A stretch of 64,000 nucleotides of DNA from Lineus longissimus (Eukaryota > Nemertea > Pilidiophora > Heteronemertea > Lineidae). The position numbers and the translations under genes are program-made. The notes beneath the pieces are model-generated. The model searched no databases, had not been told where the DNA came from, and saw nothing but the letters and a program-made list of their open reading frames with translations. Positions 25,111-38,350 of this stretch are shown here, one piece after another (position 1 is the stretch's first letter; the number at the start of each line of letters is the position of its first letter). The stretch covers positions 7,395,001-7,459,000 of the forward strand of contig NC_088308.1 of assembly GCF_910592395.1 (NCBI RefSeq), written 5' to 3'.

Positions 25111-28100
25111 TGTTTTTTTTCAAACAAAATCAGACCAGTATGCCAACACGCAAACGAATCGAGCACCGAACAGTTCACGTGACAAATATAGTACACTGTC
25201 GTTCATGAACTGTCCATGGCAGCAAGAATGCTTTACTAACAGCAACTGTATCGATACGCCGCTAATATGCCTTCCTTTAGCTTCTGCATTGAAAAAAACC
25301 ACGATCACCAATCCGCAACACCCCTCTCAATGTAGTTTTCCCTTTCCTGAACAATAGTGCTGACTTTTTGTGGCACCCCCTGTTGCCCTGTGGAGAACGA
25401 CCTGCCCGGAGATCAAACTTTCGATAGGAAACAGTTGAACGAAGGAAGACCTCAGGCCACAGCCGGACTCGCGCGTGACATCCAACGAGCTTCGAATTTG
25501 ATGCTGTCATCAAAGAACAGGAGACATTTCCACTGGTTAGTGGTTAACAAGCTACCGTCTGTTTTTGTTTTGTCACTGAGTAGGCTGATGCTTGAGGCCC
25601 TGGATCTATCATGTTCTAACAACCCACGTCTGAAACTTGTAAGTTGAGAAAATATCGGCATCGAGCACCGAATTAGCCGAGTAATGTTACTTGAAAGGAA
25701 TAAGAACAACTTGAACTCATTTCATACGCAAAGAACATCTGCGCATTTATGTAATGTCTTGACTCTGTGTGAATTTTGAATTTTGTGCCAAAAAACCCAG
25801 GCGTGGTGGCATGTGTTTGATTTCAACGGATCCGTTTCCATTCTCAGGCCCTAGATATTTGCTGAAATTGTTGCTCTGAAAAGTTATCAACCCTTACCAT
25901 TAATCTAAGGATGCCTTAGAGCATTTTATATTCAAGGGTGGTGTTTAATCGAAAGCCAAAATAAAAACCGTGAAAGATTTTTTTTCAAAGAGTTTTGCGA
26001 ATTGGCATAAAAAACAGGCGCGACTTTGGCACTATGCAGTTATCGTCAAAGTCAAACAGTCTAGTCAACTGAATAACAGTCGAATGGTCGCACCTCATCA
26101 TACTGTCACAGCAGGACGAGAAAATACCAGGTAATTCATCTCAATTTGCGCACGGAGCGTACGGTAGATATCTGTTAATGCTAACAATTATCAGTTCACT
26201 CGAAAGAAACTGTATACCGTATGAGACCGAATTTTCAATATCCGTATTGATAATATACCCGGGTCAAAAGAAAGTACAATGACCGAGAACGGCGTAGGCC
26301 TTTAAAGTACTCGATGCTAGGCCAAGTTAAGATGGAATGGATGAAGACCAAAGCATCCCATCTCTCCAGCATCTCAAACTCCAGCCTCCAATGATCAAAG
26401 TAACGCAATCAGACGACACGACGCAGATTGGCGCGAATTTGCCTGATTGCATGAAATTGAGTCTGGGTGAGTCACGTGACTGTTCCCGCTGCTCGGATGA
26501 TGACTAAAGTGTTGCCTAATGAAATACTGCCTGCAAATCATGCAGGCGATTGATCTCGAGAAAGAAGCACCGTGGACAACTTCCAATTCATACAATTATT
26601 TGACTTATTGAGTGTTGCAGATTCTATAGGCTGATACAAAATCATTGGTTTGGTACTTCTAGCTGCATCCTGGCCTCGATTCTCCATGCGCCGATACGAA
26701 CCATCTTCCGGATGGGCCCTGCCTTAGAGCATAGTCGTGCGGTGCAATAGAAGAGTCCTGGTAGTACGAGGTTATAACAGAACATTCTGCATACTTGGAT
26801 AAGCACACTTTAAAACAAATCTTCTCAATGGGCGGCTTTTCCATCCAAAAAGACGCATTCAACTTTGACTGAGCCAACCCAGACCATCCAATCTCTGTCG
26901 ATTTGGTATTCGGGCCCATCCCGCTGTCAGGGCACTTCTTGTAGCAATTACTCAATACATGATGGATCAGACACACGTTATGGATGACAATAAGATAGGA
27001 AGCACGTGATCCATTCATCGATCTATAGACCGCGGCGGCGAGGAGGCGGATGGAGAGATGGATTCGCGGTGAAATATAGTTCCAGTGGTCGTATAGGTGA
27101 GATCAAGAATTCATGAATTCTTGGTTAGATTGATCTATCCTTCTACTGTCAAAGGTCACCTTGAACTGTTATTTGGTGTACATAAATTGTGCTTTCTCGC
27201 ATGTATCCTGGTAATAATGTTTGGTGTACCTGAGCTTTGCATTTGAAAACACAATAAGAATATGGCTTTGATGATCAGATTTATTGTCTTTGTTATGTTT
27301 ACTAAACATCCGAAAGGCATATGTGCTTGAAGTACATTTGTAGAAGGATACACTTGCCAACACCAAGAATCAATAAAGCACCAATAAAATATTCCAAAAG
27401 TGTATGTCTAGGCTCCGAGATACGGGTGGGTTCATCCCGGTTTGTCGTGAATACATTGTAACATATACCATATCGTGCCTGCGGCTCTGTAGCGGATACC
27501 GACTGATCAATCTCGATACATACAAACTTGATTATCGATCTCCAACATAGAATATCTAGATATGATTATCTTGTTTTCTGGGCAAATTGTGATCACGTGA
27601 TCATCAGATTTGAGTGACGTAGTGTACTGATGGATGAATAGAAGAGGCAAAAACTATAAAGAAGACAATAGAAGAAATCAACATACTCGTCTTTTCTGTA
27701 AGATTCTTCTGAAACATTTCTTTAAACAGTTTAACCTTACCGAACTTCTATATCTTCTTATTCAGCGCTCAATCAATTTACATATTTCAAATCAAGATTT
27801 CTCATCGATCGAAAATAGCATTTCTGCACCAGTAACTGCAGACTCTCCCGGGAGAAATGGATTCATTTCTAGCGAAAGGGCTGGCAAATTCACTTATAAA
27901 TCGGCACATGAATTAGATTAACTCGTGACTTGTTCTCGAGCTGCTTCCATAAGAAATATATCTACGATGTCAGCGTAAGTAACTCCCAATAGGCCATTTA
28001 CGAAGCATTGGGATTTCAACTACATGAGCGGACTAGCTAGCAATCGCTGACCAGCTAGCAATCAGAAATCATTATCATTACATGGATTTGGAATGAGGGT

Positions 28101-29729
28101 CAGGTTTCACCCCAACTGTAATCTTGTCAAGTGTCACACTTTTCCGAGATTTTACGGGTTTTTGTTGAAAGTGGGGATGAAACATCGTAATGAACACGAC
28201 AGGAATCCTCTTTTTTTAAATATATCTGCTGAGACAACACCACTCACAATACTGTTCATTTGAATTCTAGACTACAAGTATAATAGTGTTGGTTTGAAAA
28301 TAACTATATACAAAAAGAATAGTGTCAGTGAGAACTTCATTTTGTTACGGCATCTGCCGGGCTCTTCCCTAGAAAAAGATGAACCCTTCAACAGATTTTA
28401 CGCCAACATGAATTAAATTGAGACCTAAAAAGCATGGTGTGACTGAAAAACGCACGCAGTCCAAAAGTACTAGATATTTCTACTGGTAACTCCTTTTTGG
28501 ACTACCCTGTACATGACACGGCATAACTTGCATAATGTGGCCTAAGCCACAAATGGTTTATAAATCATTCTTTTCTCACGGGTTCTCATCAAGATCGACT
28601 GCTCGGAAACTCACCACCAAGCTATTAACTGGCAATCCTTTACCCCGCCCGAGGACGGCTTCAGCAGAATTCAATAAACCACGAGATTGCCTTTCGTGCA
28701 ACACCAGCCCCTTTACATGGCAAGATATACACCATTATGCAAATACAATTACCACATTTAATTTTCTCAAATATTACTATCAATTTAGCTGATAAGAGGA
28801 AAACGTCTTGTCGATTTGTATCTTTAGGATGTTTTTCAGAGCGTTTAATGAGCTTTGCGCTCTTGGTGAGTGTTATCAAGCTCCCGGGAAGCACGAAGCA
28901 TTTGCTGTTTTTCTGCAAAATTACAAATTACTGATTGTGATATTTCCCTAGTGTTCTGATTCGAGAAGATATAACAAAAAAACTTTTGATGGAGACTAGT
29001 TCTCATGGTTGCAAGCTGCTTGTCGGTTCTCACGGCCTTTCTCGAACGAAATGAGGTCGTTTGGATAGAGTAATCTCATTATTGGAAGCGTTTCGTAATT
29101 GTTTTCTCTCGAAAATAAACTTTTATTTTGACAAAAATTGCTGATCTCTGAAACCAAAAGAACTCTTCATGTGTAGTGCTCTTCGCATCATGTGATTTGA
29201 AACGAAAACCAGTCCAAACAAAGTACATACAGTATTATCTTGAAACATGAACTTTTCAATAAACCGTGGCAACATCTGCTGAGGATTTCGCCATTTGAAT
29301 ATTATTTCCATAAGCTTAGTGATGTTGCTATCTTCCATACTCAGTGATGAAGGCTTTCGTGTTGTCTATTCCAAATACTTTTTCGTACCATATCTCAGAT
29401 GGCCTAAAATCACAGACCAGCTTTATTTATGCCCTTCCTCGTCGATAAGTATTTACCATCGAGGACATACATTATATGGAAAGGATTGTTCGACAGACCT
29501 TGACCTCTGGTCAGCAACTCTCATCATTCGATAGTTAAAATTCGAAGCTAAAATTTATTCAGAATTCGATTCGTGAAATGCAAAGCCATGTCTTTTCATC
29601 CAATGCGACGACCTCGAAACCAGATGACTCTTAAAAAATTGTTTCTGCTATTCTACCAACCAGACGTCAAAAAACGTTAAACCTCACCCCTGCTTTCAGA
29701 TGAGATGACAACAGAGTGCGTCGCTTAAA
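25111..29729. other. Presumed giant intron, part 4: no supported gene
   Basis: A 119-codon minus-strand frame (27018-26659) contains a CFKVC motif and a few other cysteines. It has no clear signal peptide or splice sites and I do not recognise it. A perfect 20-bp palindrome lies at 27104-27123, and a weak hairpin (AGTCCAAAA/TTTTGGACT) lies at 28458-28503. Nothing else is supported. Confidence 0.45.
27104..27123. repeat. Perfect 20-bp palindrome
   Basis: CAAGAATTCATGAATTCTTG reads the same on both strands. It has no known factor assignment and no repeat nearby. Confidence 0.9.
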
Positions 29730-29866
29730 AAGTGTCCGTCCCTATGGTATAGTGACGGATTCAGATTGATAGAGACTATTGCCGTCAATACATCTGAGAT
29801 AAACAATGCATACAGGTGTAACAGAATCCTTTGTCTCGTGGCCGCTCTGTCCTCGAACATTTAAAA
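29730..29866 (+). repeat. Dispersed ~140-bp repeat family, copy 1
   Basis: This begins agtgtccgtccctat and ends near agaatcctttgtctcg...catttaaaac. It aligns by eye along its length with the copies at 37516-37658 and 46525-46650, and more weakly with 24310-24360. There is no coding frame. The family is unknown to me. Confidence 0.5.
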
Positions 29867-31914
29867 CTTTTCAAATTTTCAATTTCATCTGTAATGATAT
29901 AGAGTTGATTCTTTCGTAGTAATTAGGTACGGGAAGTCAGCGGCGTAGGGGTACAGAGAGCATATGATTTTCGGAAAGGGACCTATTTTTCAGGATTGAT
30001 TTAAATGTCTTCTTTGATTAATAGCACGTGGTTCACTAAGATTAAAATGTTATCAGGCAGGCTAAAATCCGACGCTCAAACACCTGGCGTACTCTGATAA
30101 TCCACCCTATGTATCCCTAATGGAATGGAATACCCTTAAAGTGCCATTCGTTGACATTATATAGTGACCCTCTCAGACTTATACAATCAGCAACACTTTG
30201 TGATTTAAGGTAAAAATGAAATGGTTCATGATTTCTTCATTAATCCAGATGGATGTTATTTCAGTGTTTGTTGCTAAAAGCATCTCGGATCCGCTAATTG
30301 ATGGCTGCGAATATATGTGTTGTAGTTCTTTCATCAACGCGCTAATGCAATCCTCTTTCTCGTATTTGCCTGTCATGTCATAAGGGAAGGAAGTTTTGTT
30401 TAATCAGGGGACCAAAAGGTTTTGTTTAATAACTTGAAATAGGTGTGAGCGACCCGATAGGTTATTTTCCAGAAGCGCTCTGTCTTCGTCTGAAGAAAGA
30501 TATGGTTCCATTGTATGATCGAAACTCTCTGAATAAACTTATAAAGTGTACAGTCACAGTTTCTCACTGATGTTATAAAAATATGCTTCACCTCGACTAT
30601 CACATTAGAGAAGGGAAAATTGACGACATCTCGAGGGAATGATGAGCCCCAACAGGGTCCAGAGATCATTTCGGGAGTTTCGAAAACTGAGCATGACCGA
30701 GGCGACGGTAGCCAGTACCTGCCTAAATGAGAAACACAAAAATGATGGGCATTTGCTCAAGAAACACAACAAAATAAATGATGGGGATTTGCAAAGGTAC
30801 AAAGGTACGATTTATTTTAGTTTTGCACAATATTTTGTGAAAACATGATACGAAAAGAAGCTGACTTGCTCTCACGGAGGATAATGATTGTGACGATGTC
30901 GATCGATGACGATGACATAAATGAAATCATAAAAAACTAAACAATATCTGAATTTTTTCAAGGTTGAAGGCAGTTCAGATCGTTTGCCAACACGTCACCG
31001 GAAACTCATACTGAAGCTGCAGTTGTCTTCCCTTTTTTATAAAACAGATTATATACTTCGTACATTGTAGCGTGCCCACATCGGCCTATTTTGAAGAAAC
31101 TGGAAGGATGGGCAGCATCTTTTCAGCCAAAAAAAGCGGATTGAGGAAAATACTTGTCACAGCAGGATGCCATCACATTTACCAAGGATTCATAAAGACT
31201 TTATGAATTCTTGCTTTTACCGATACTTTTGTTATGTCCACGGAAGAAGAACAAGTACTCATTCTTCTTTCTTTGTTCTTCCTTCCGGGTTACTTGACCA
31301 TAAGTACAGATCGTGTGAGATGAATTCCCAATTGACCCCACCTTGTTATTTATTCAAACCACAGGTTAACCAAATAACCTTATGAATCACTTATTTACAA
31401 ATATCCAACTAATAAAATCCCAAACAATGATACATAAATATTTACGCCAAACAAGTTCCATTCATAAGACGAACGTGCTTATGAATCTAATATAATATAT
31501 AAAAGAGATTGACCGCCAGGGCGTGCTTCCTTTATTATATTATGAATAAAACAATGGCTATAATAGGTGGAGTAATTAGTAGGTATCTTGTGACACCATC
31601 TAATTGAAGTAGCTGTCAGCTTTATCACTCACTAGAGTCATACACTATAAACAGGCATAATATCCACTTTGTAACCATTACTGGATGATTCCTTGTCAAT
31701 AAATCATGAGACCTCCTCGAGACGCTCAGCGTAATTGTCGCCTTAAATGTGGTTTGCCATATACTGGTTTGCAATTCGAATGATTATCGGAAAGCAAACG
31801 CATTAGTTCAGATATTTTACTCTGTCACCCTATAACATAGGTATCGAGATGCAATAGACCTTTTCTTACCATCACCCTGACTGTTTATGGTCTAAGCTTG
31901 GATCAGTTGACGCT
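29867..31914. other. Presumed giant intron, part 5: nothing supported
   Basis: I see no gene. A minus-strand pyrimidine-rich acceptor-like sequence (tatctttcttcag, around 30500-30488) is not followed by a recognisable exon. A small AT-rich inverted repeat lies near 31492-31543 (taatataat.../...attatatta). Confidence 0.45.
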
Positions 31915-31991
31915 CATCCTGAACCTCGTGATCTCATGCTCCCGTGGCCGGGGTATCTTCATAAGATTCAAACATCTTGGTGGTCAGGATG
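31915..31991 (+). repeat. Small dispersed repeat, copy 2
   Basis: This is the partner of 731-802, about 77 bp long. It begins catcctgaacctcgtg and ends ggtggtcaggatg. Here the terminal inverted match is cleaner (catcctga against tcaggatg). Confidence 0.55.
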
Positions 31992-32528
31992 GTTGACGCT
32001 GTGCTTAGCTAGCAATAAAAAAACTTGGTTGCGGATATCGTTTTGAAAATTCAAGTCTTATTGGCATGAATTGGGACATATCTGGTTTTCGAGGACTGAT
32101 TGAAATCATTATCTTTGCGAAAGGATCTTAGTGTCATTGAGTCGTATGTTAGCAACTACCATTTTGAAAAAAGGAAAGTCCCCAAGAGACGCCTACTCAG
32201 CTGAACAGTGCAAGATATAGTTTTCTATTCATAAATTGATTGAGTTCAAGTTCTTCTTCATACAAATGTTTTAGTAACATTATTAACATTTACACCTTCT
32301 TAGAGTTAATATACCCATTAAGCTTATCAATATATCATCCTGTACAAGTCCCCTTTATCACGTACGCGGAATAATCTATCAAAGGAATCAATATAGTTAT
32401 TAATAAATAATATATCATTCAGGTAAAAGGTAATTTAACTCAAAAACCATTAATTAGAAAGGATACGTGTAGACTATCAGGAGAAGTTGCTTACAATTTC
32501 AGATTTATCTCATATTAGTTTTCGAACA

Positions 32529-32656
32529 ACTTTAACTGAATGCCCCACAACACAATTCCTGAACCCACAAACGATCAGGATTATTTAATTTTACTTTAAC
32601 TGAATGCCCCACAACACAATTCCTGAACCCACAAACGATCAGGATTATTTAATTTT
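32529..32656 (+). repeat. Perfect tandem duplication of 64 bp
   Basis: Positions 32529-32592 and 32593-32656 are identical (unit begins actttaactg and ends taatttt). No difference is visible, so the duplication is very young or is an assembly artefact. Each unit contains a small CCTGA/TCAGG inverted repeat. Confidence 0.95.
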
Positions 32657-35600
32657 ATTGCCCTTTAAGTCCTTAATTATTAATTTGCCAATAATGATCA
32701 CTGACTGTCGGTTGCTAAATCCTCCTGGCCATTTCGAATTCAAATCATAACGTGGTCGAGATGGTAAATGGACCATTTAATGAATGGTTAACACTCGGAG
32801 GAATCCTAAGTTGATTTTACGCCAAGCAACTGGGCAACCGTGCGTTTCGGAATCTAAATTATTTTTATATTCATAAGTTGTCACAAAGTTAACTCGTCAT
32901 ACGTTCTTGAAGTGCAAATTTGTTGTCATATAGCTTTCGATAGGAAAAGCGGGTGACTGATGGTAGCGGTCAGTATCAATAGTAATTCTTGGGTCGCTGG
33001 TTCATATTTTCATTGCCACCATAACCGATATACATGTAGACACCAGGGCCCGGCCTTTGTTCAAAACAAGTTGGCTGCTGATTTGGCGTTCTCTTTAATA
33101 ACTTGGCGTAAGATCATGCACTGGACTTAACTGAAGGAGATAACGCCGATAAACGTTACTGTTAAATTTAACGCCAAGTATAGGGACTTTACTTGTTTTT
33201 TAAAGAATAGGGCCCGTACGATTTGCATCATTCAATCTGTCTTCAGTTTACTGATAAACTTGTCGATTGTGGAGGGGGGATCGATCGAATAATTTTTCAC
33301 AAAAGCTCAAATCAAGAAATAATCTGTGGACTTCCATCGAGCCAGGTACATGTACAATTCTTCAATGAGTACTGAAGGCAACTGCAGCAATCTATTCAAA
33401 CAGTTCTTGGCTATCTGTGTCATCTTCCCCGGTACTCCTCCGATATTCTGAGCTATCTCTCCCAGGAACCATTCCGACATCCTCCAGATACGGCGACTAT
33501 TACTCTTCCCCATTTAGAAGTTGACATCCTATTAACATATCAAATCGTCCCGGGATGATCTATGAAGTTCCAGTGTGGTAGTTTTGTAAATCGATAATAA
33601 AACTGGTGGAAAATCTTCTCATGGAGTTGCAATGAAAGTGTGACGATGTATAGAAATTGCGTGTCTGTTGTTCCACTACCATATTTCACGAACCTTCTAT
33701 CTTCTCTGAGAATTTGCGAAGATATAAAAGTCGGAATTATACGTTTTCTCACTGAAAAACCAGAAAGAAATGTCTTTTGGAGCCAAAATAAAACTAATTA
33801 CATGAAAATTTATCTTTTTAAGAAATGCTCGCAAATTGCGAAGATAAGTCGAATCAAACATCCCAATGAGAGGTTTTAAAAAAACTACATTTGATTCGTA
33901 TCAAAAACGTACGCTGGTCAGGCAATCACTTGGCAACTGTTACCCGGCCAATGGGGAGGCTTGGAGATTTGATATGCTTGTGTCCGAAGAAGCCCCCAGC
34001 CTTGGGGATGATACTTCACAGACAGTGTACAGTATCACTTCTACATGATTACATATGTGGTCATTGTGTAAGGAAGTTGGCAGCTCAAGTCAAGGCAAAG
34101 TCACTCGGATGGCTGCGCATCACAAAGAAGGATGTGTCAAGACCCAATCTCAATTACCGGAGCACACCACAGTGTAAAGCTTTGACAACGGTTCCCTAAT
34201 TGTGGACCCATTTAGGCATCACTGGACATACTATCCCCGATGAGTTCAAGGTAACACTATCTTTTACAACTTGGTGGAATATTGGGTTGGCCAAAGGTAA
34301 TAGTAGAAGGGAAGGTGTAGTGTAGATGCAAGGAACGATGACTTTCATAATATTTACCAGAAGATGAATGTATCAGTTACACTCTATACAATCTGAGGTT
34401 TATGTAATACGTTACTTGATATAGAGAGAGGATCTATTAGGTGACAGGGTATACCGTCTGATAATTGGTCACTGGGGGTTTGAAGAGGACAGTGGTTTAT
34501 GTTGCCAGAAGAGGTAGCAATTACATGAAGCATAAGGTCAATCAAGTTATCCCGAGAGTACCCTTGCTATATCCTTGTGACCTTCCTCCTCCTAGGTCAT
34601 GTAGGACTGGCCAGCTTGGTTCATGAAAACAAAACATGGATTGATCACTGCCGTAGCCTGGCTGTACCAAACGCAAGGAAAAACCTTATGGTGCGACTTG
34701 TCGTCACAGCATATGCGTATCCAGGAGAGTTCACTTTTCCCAGGGGAGGGGCGTTTTCCAAAATTTAAGTGATTTCGCGGTCGATTCTAAAGGTCTCTTT
34801 CAGCACTCAGAGAAGTTTTTACGGTCAGATCCAAAGACTTTAGTTGAACACCCGACCCCTTGCGGACGCCTATATGGTCACTGCGAAGTCTTCTGAAACT
34901 CCTTCATCGGATGAGAAGAGCTATGAGATCGGGTATTAAATTGACCTCTTTTCAGCAACAGATACCGACTTATGGTTGCACGGAATTAGCTACTAGAGGA
35001 GACTCGGGTCAGCGGACATCTACTCTCAGCAAGAGTCACCAGTATGAGCTAAAGCTGGTCGAAGTTGCTTGCGAATATCGGGTAGACGGCCTCCTGTCAA
35101 CAAAAGTGAGGACAAGAGGGAACAAGGTGTTAAGGGGAATCAATCCACGACCTCAAAAGATTCACCCACTTCCACACGTTGCAGACTGTTAGTCTTCAAC
35201 GATAAGTCAGCCACCAGAACGACAATGAAGATATCCTAGATCACTCACTTTATGGTCTTCCCGCATCACAATAAAGCTACTGTCAAGTGTCAACGTTTAC
35301 TCTAATCTCTGCTCCGTGTTTCTGCCAACACCATTATAAGATTTATGGCGGGATCCACGTCGGCCGCCGACCATTGCGTCGCCAACTGACTCGGTCATGA
35401 ATGCAAGATGCCACTGATTAGTCTGATGCCTTGATTGGGCTCTTTAGCGTCAGGCTACGGCGGGGATGGCGAGACTGGTGAATCACGGACTCTTCAGACA
35501 CAGATAGAGGTACAGCACGAATTCCACTACAAAGTCTCCCGCTTTGGTTACCACCGCGGTACAACTATCTACACCTGGTTCTAGCGGCTATTTGGTCAGT

Positions 35601-37515
35601 ACTTAGTTGGGATTTTATGGTGATACTTCCCCTTTCAATAAATGCGCTAGAGATAAAACTACTGAATCAAGACATCTTGGTAAAAGATAACCCAAACCTT
35701 TAGTACACAAGCATTGACCAACAGACGATAATATGGAGCATTTCAACAATAGAACTACTTGGTCAACGCGTTATGGAAAATGCATTGTTTCCTTTTCATG
35801 AGTTTTTAATAATTGATGTCGGTTGACAGGTGAGGGGAGTCCAGAATAATCTGGGATATCGATCTGAGAATGCGAACAATTAACAGTTTACAAAAAAACT
35901 ATTCGCAACGGTCATATCTTTAGCGATTTGCTTTCAGATTTAGCATACCAATGTCTGAGCCTACAAAGACCAATGCCATATATTTAGATTGTAACTGGCT
36001 GGTTTGGGTTATTTTCAAAGTGGTCATCACCCAGATCTGTCAATGGTCGTTTCAAGAAATGGATGATATTTTCAATTATTATATTAAATGGATATAAAAG
36101 AGAATTAACATCAACATCGAATCTATTTATCTGAGGGAGATGGCATTGCTCTTCGAAAAAGATATGATAAATATGTTGGATGTTTTTGTAGCCTTCGGGA
36201 AAATGCATCGTTCCGTCAGACACAAAAATACCCTCTGTTGTCAGTGTTTGTTGGACCTTTTTAGAATCAATCCGAGAGACGGTAAGCGAACTGAGATTAC
36301 TTCGCACTTCCAACGGACCGCACTAAAAGGTCTTACATGTAAGTTATTAAATGATGACGTTGTTCTCATAAAAAAAAATGTTTACCAGGCTTTTCCTGGG
36401 GCAGACCGAATTGAATCTCCAGGGTGTAGTTATTAATTAGAACTTTATCACGCGACGAATGAAAGTTATCAAAACACGCTCCTGAAGTCATGCAGTTTAC
36501 CAATTGAAGATACTGCTTTATACTTAGTACGTAAAAAAGTGTTTGTGTCTTTATCCTTCATATGAGATCAAAGATGAGGAGAAATCAAACGAGAATATCA
36601 CTGCTTTGGTAAATGCTGCAAAATCGAGGTTTCTGGGGCTTGTAACGGAAATACAAGAAAAGTAGGTTAGACGTTTGTAACAGGGAGCCTTCGTGACGTG
36701 TGTAAAGACGTTGTTTATCGTTTGATAGTCTTTGAGTAAGATGAAGAGGCAGACACGTCATATTGTTAACAGCCGAAAGCACCCCGTGATCGATTGACTT
36801 TTGTCGCTGCGACCTGCGACAATCATCGCTGCGATGTTTAGTTTCGAAGGTTCTTCATCGATAGAAGTGATGCTGGTATGCTTTCTGTGCCATAGCGTCT
36901 TCAAATATACGGGTCAGTCAGATTTGGCTGATGATCGAGACATTCCTTATACCAAACCTTCCCATTTTATTCAGAATAATAGTGGAGAAAAGCAGTTTGT
37001 ACTATTTATCTAACTACACGTACATGTAAACCTTAAGTCTCCTTTCCCGTTGTAAAGGAAATACCATGATACCTCTCGGCCACTGCGATCAGTAAATTGA
37101 TCGATGCTGCTGTACATGTCTCTCTCCCTAATGAGCTTGGTAACGAATTGGATTATCAATTTACAAAACACCCAGTGATTAGCGCGACATGGCAGTAATT
37201 ACTATTTCCTGGTGGGAGACTTGTGTTGGATAACAAGGGCAAAGAGTCAACAGATATACTTTTTTACGTACAGATGACAAGTTGATAAATGAAGCCATTA
37301 TCATCGACCAATCCTAACCTGGAATAACTTTGCTCTGAGAAGATGTTGGCTGCGATGGTTAGATTTATAGTTGAAAACTAGGAAAGTCACTGTACTTTTA
37401 TAGCCTTAAACATGCATGCTGGAAATATCTAGTTTTAGAGAGAAAAAACATTGCCTAGTTGATATCTATAAGGTGCTTCACGCAGGTGTAGAAGTAGAAA
37501 AGGTCCTGCTGGAAT
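32657..37515. other. Presumed giant intron, part 6: only weak coding candidates
   Basis: A minus-strand 68-codon frame at 33513-33307 has protein-like composition (EIAQNIGGVPGKM) but no family I know. At 34597 on the plus strand a strong acceptor-like sequence (cttcctcctcctag) precedes a 57-codon open stretch to 34768, without a donor or homology. Plus-strand frames at 33891-34199 and 34860-35192 are likewise unassigned. This 33.9-35.2 kb block may be a decayed mobile element, but I cannot show it. Confidence 0.4.
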
Positions 37516-37658
37516 AAGTGTCCGGTCCTATCGTATTTTGACAGATTATGGCATATGATTCTATAGAGGCAATGATCGTTAATACCTCAGTGATTGGTAA
37601 AGCGCTTAAGAGAATCCTTTGTTCCCTATTCTAGGCCATTTCAAATTTCTACACCGAT
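37516..37658 (+). repeat. Dispersed ~140-bp repeat family, copy 2
   Basis: This begins aagtgtccggtcctat, has gattctatagaggcaatga in the middle, and ends catttcaaatttctacacc. The middle and end match copy 3 (46525-46650) closely. A 36-bp palindrome starts five bases after its end. Confidence 0.6.
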
Positions 37659-37662
37659 GAGG

Positions 37663-37698
37663 CAGAGTCATTCAAATAAATTTATTTGAAAGACTCTG
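37663..37698. repeat. 36-bp near-perfect palindrome
   Basis: cagagtcattcaaataaa is followed by its own reverse complement with a single mismatched pair, so there is no loop. It could extrude as a cruciform. Confidence 0.9.
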
Positions 37699-38350
37699 GG
37701 TAAGGTAAACATTCATTTTGCCTTTTTCTCGCGTTCATATGAAAAAGGCTCAGCGAGACTGCATCTTGCCCTGTCTATACTTGTACAATAGATTAACTTT
37801 CTATGCTTTGTGTTGCCATTGATGTTTATTGTTGCTATGGCAAACTTATTTCTATCGGCAAGAATACAACACTCGATGTTTTATTGAGCTGTCTTTCTGA
37901 AAGTGTGCCTCGAAATAGACACTCAATGAATAATTGACCTTAACCCTTCATGCTCCATCGGTCAGCAACTTGGTGAAACTCTGTAGTTTAAGAACAAAGG
38001 AAATGATTAGCAACTATCCAATCGATTTCATGTCCAATTATCCTCGAGAATGGCGTCCATGGTTAGGTTGAGAGGGAGTTCAGAAGATGTAGCTTTCCTT
38101 TGAATATATCGCCATTAACGTGCGGCTAGAGTGAAAACGACCACGCATGTATCATAATACAGATGATACAATTGATCGTTTTCCATCAATCACCCCTCGT
38201 AGCATAATAACACCAACAACCTCACTGGAAATAGTACCTGGCCTAAAAAGTGGATGGTGAAGTATTTTTCAAAGGATATGCAGGTTGCCACCTGGACTCT
38301 CATTGTTTTATAGGTCCTTTGAATGACGTACAGAATAGTTTGAAATATTA
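37699..38350. other. Presumed giant intron, part 7: nothing seen
   Basis: No gene, repeat or regulatory site stands out between the palindrome and the 139-bp array. Confidence 0.45.

Noticed and set aside
26659-27018. 119-codon minus-strand frame with several cysteines (CFKVC)
   Set aside because: It is suggestive of a small secreted protein, but the N-terminus is not a convincing signal peptide, the cysteine spacing fits no family I know, and there is no exon structure.
33307-33513. 68-codon minus-strand frame with protein-like composition (IGGVPGKMTQIAKN)
   Set aside because: Checked against the ChAT N-terminal region because of its position. The WVS.YWLN.MYL and LPKLPVPPL motifs are absent, and there are no flanking splice sites.
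34597-34768. Plus-strand exon-like stretch after a strong acceptor-like cttcctcctcctag
   Set aside because: No donor, no homology and no neighbouring exons could be found, so it was left as a note only.
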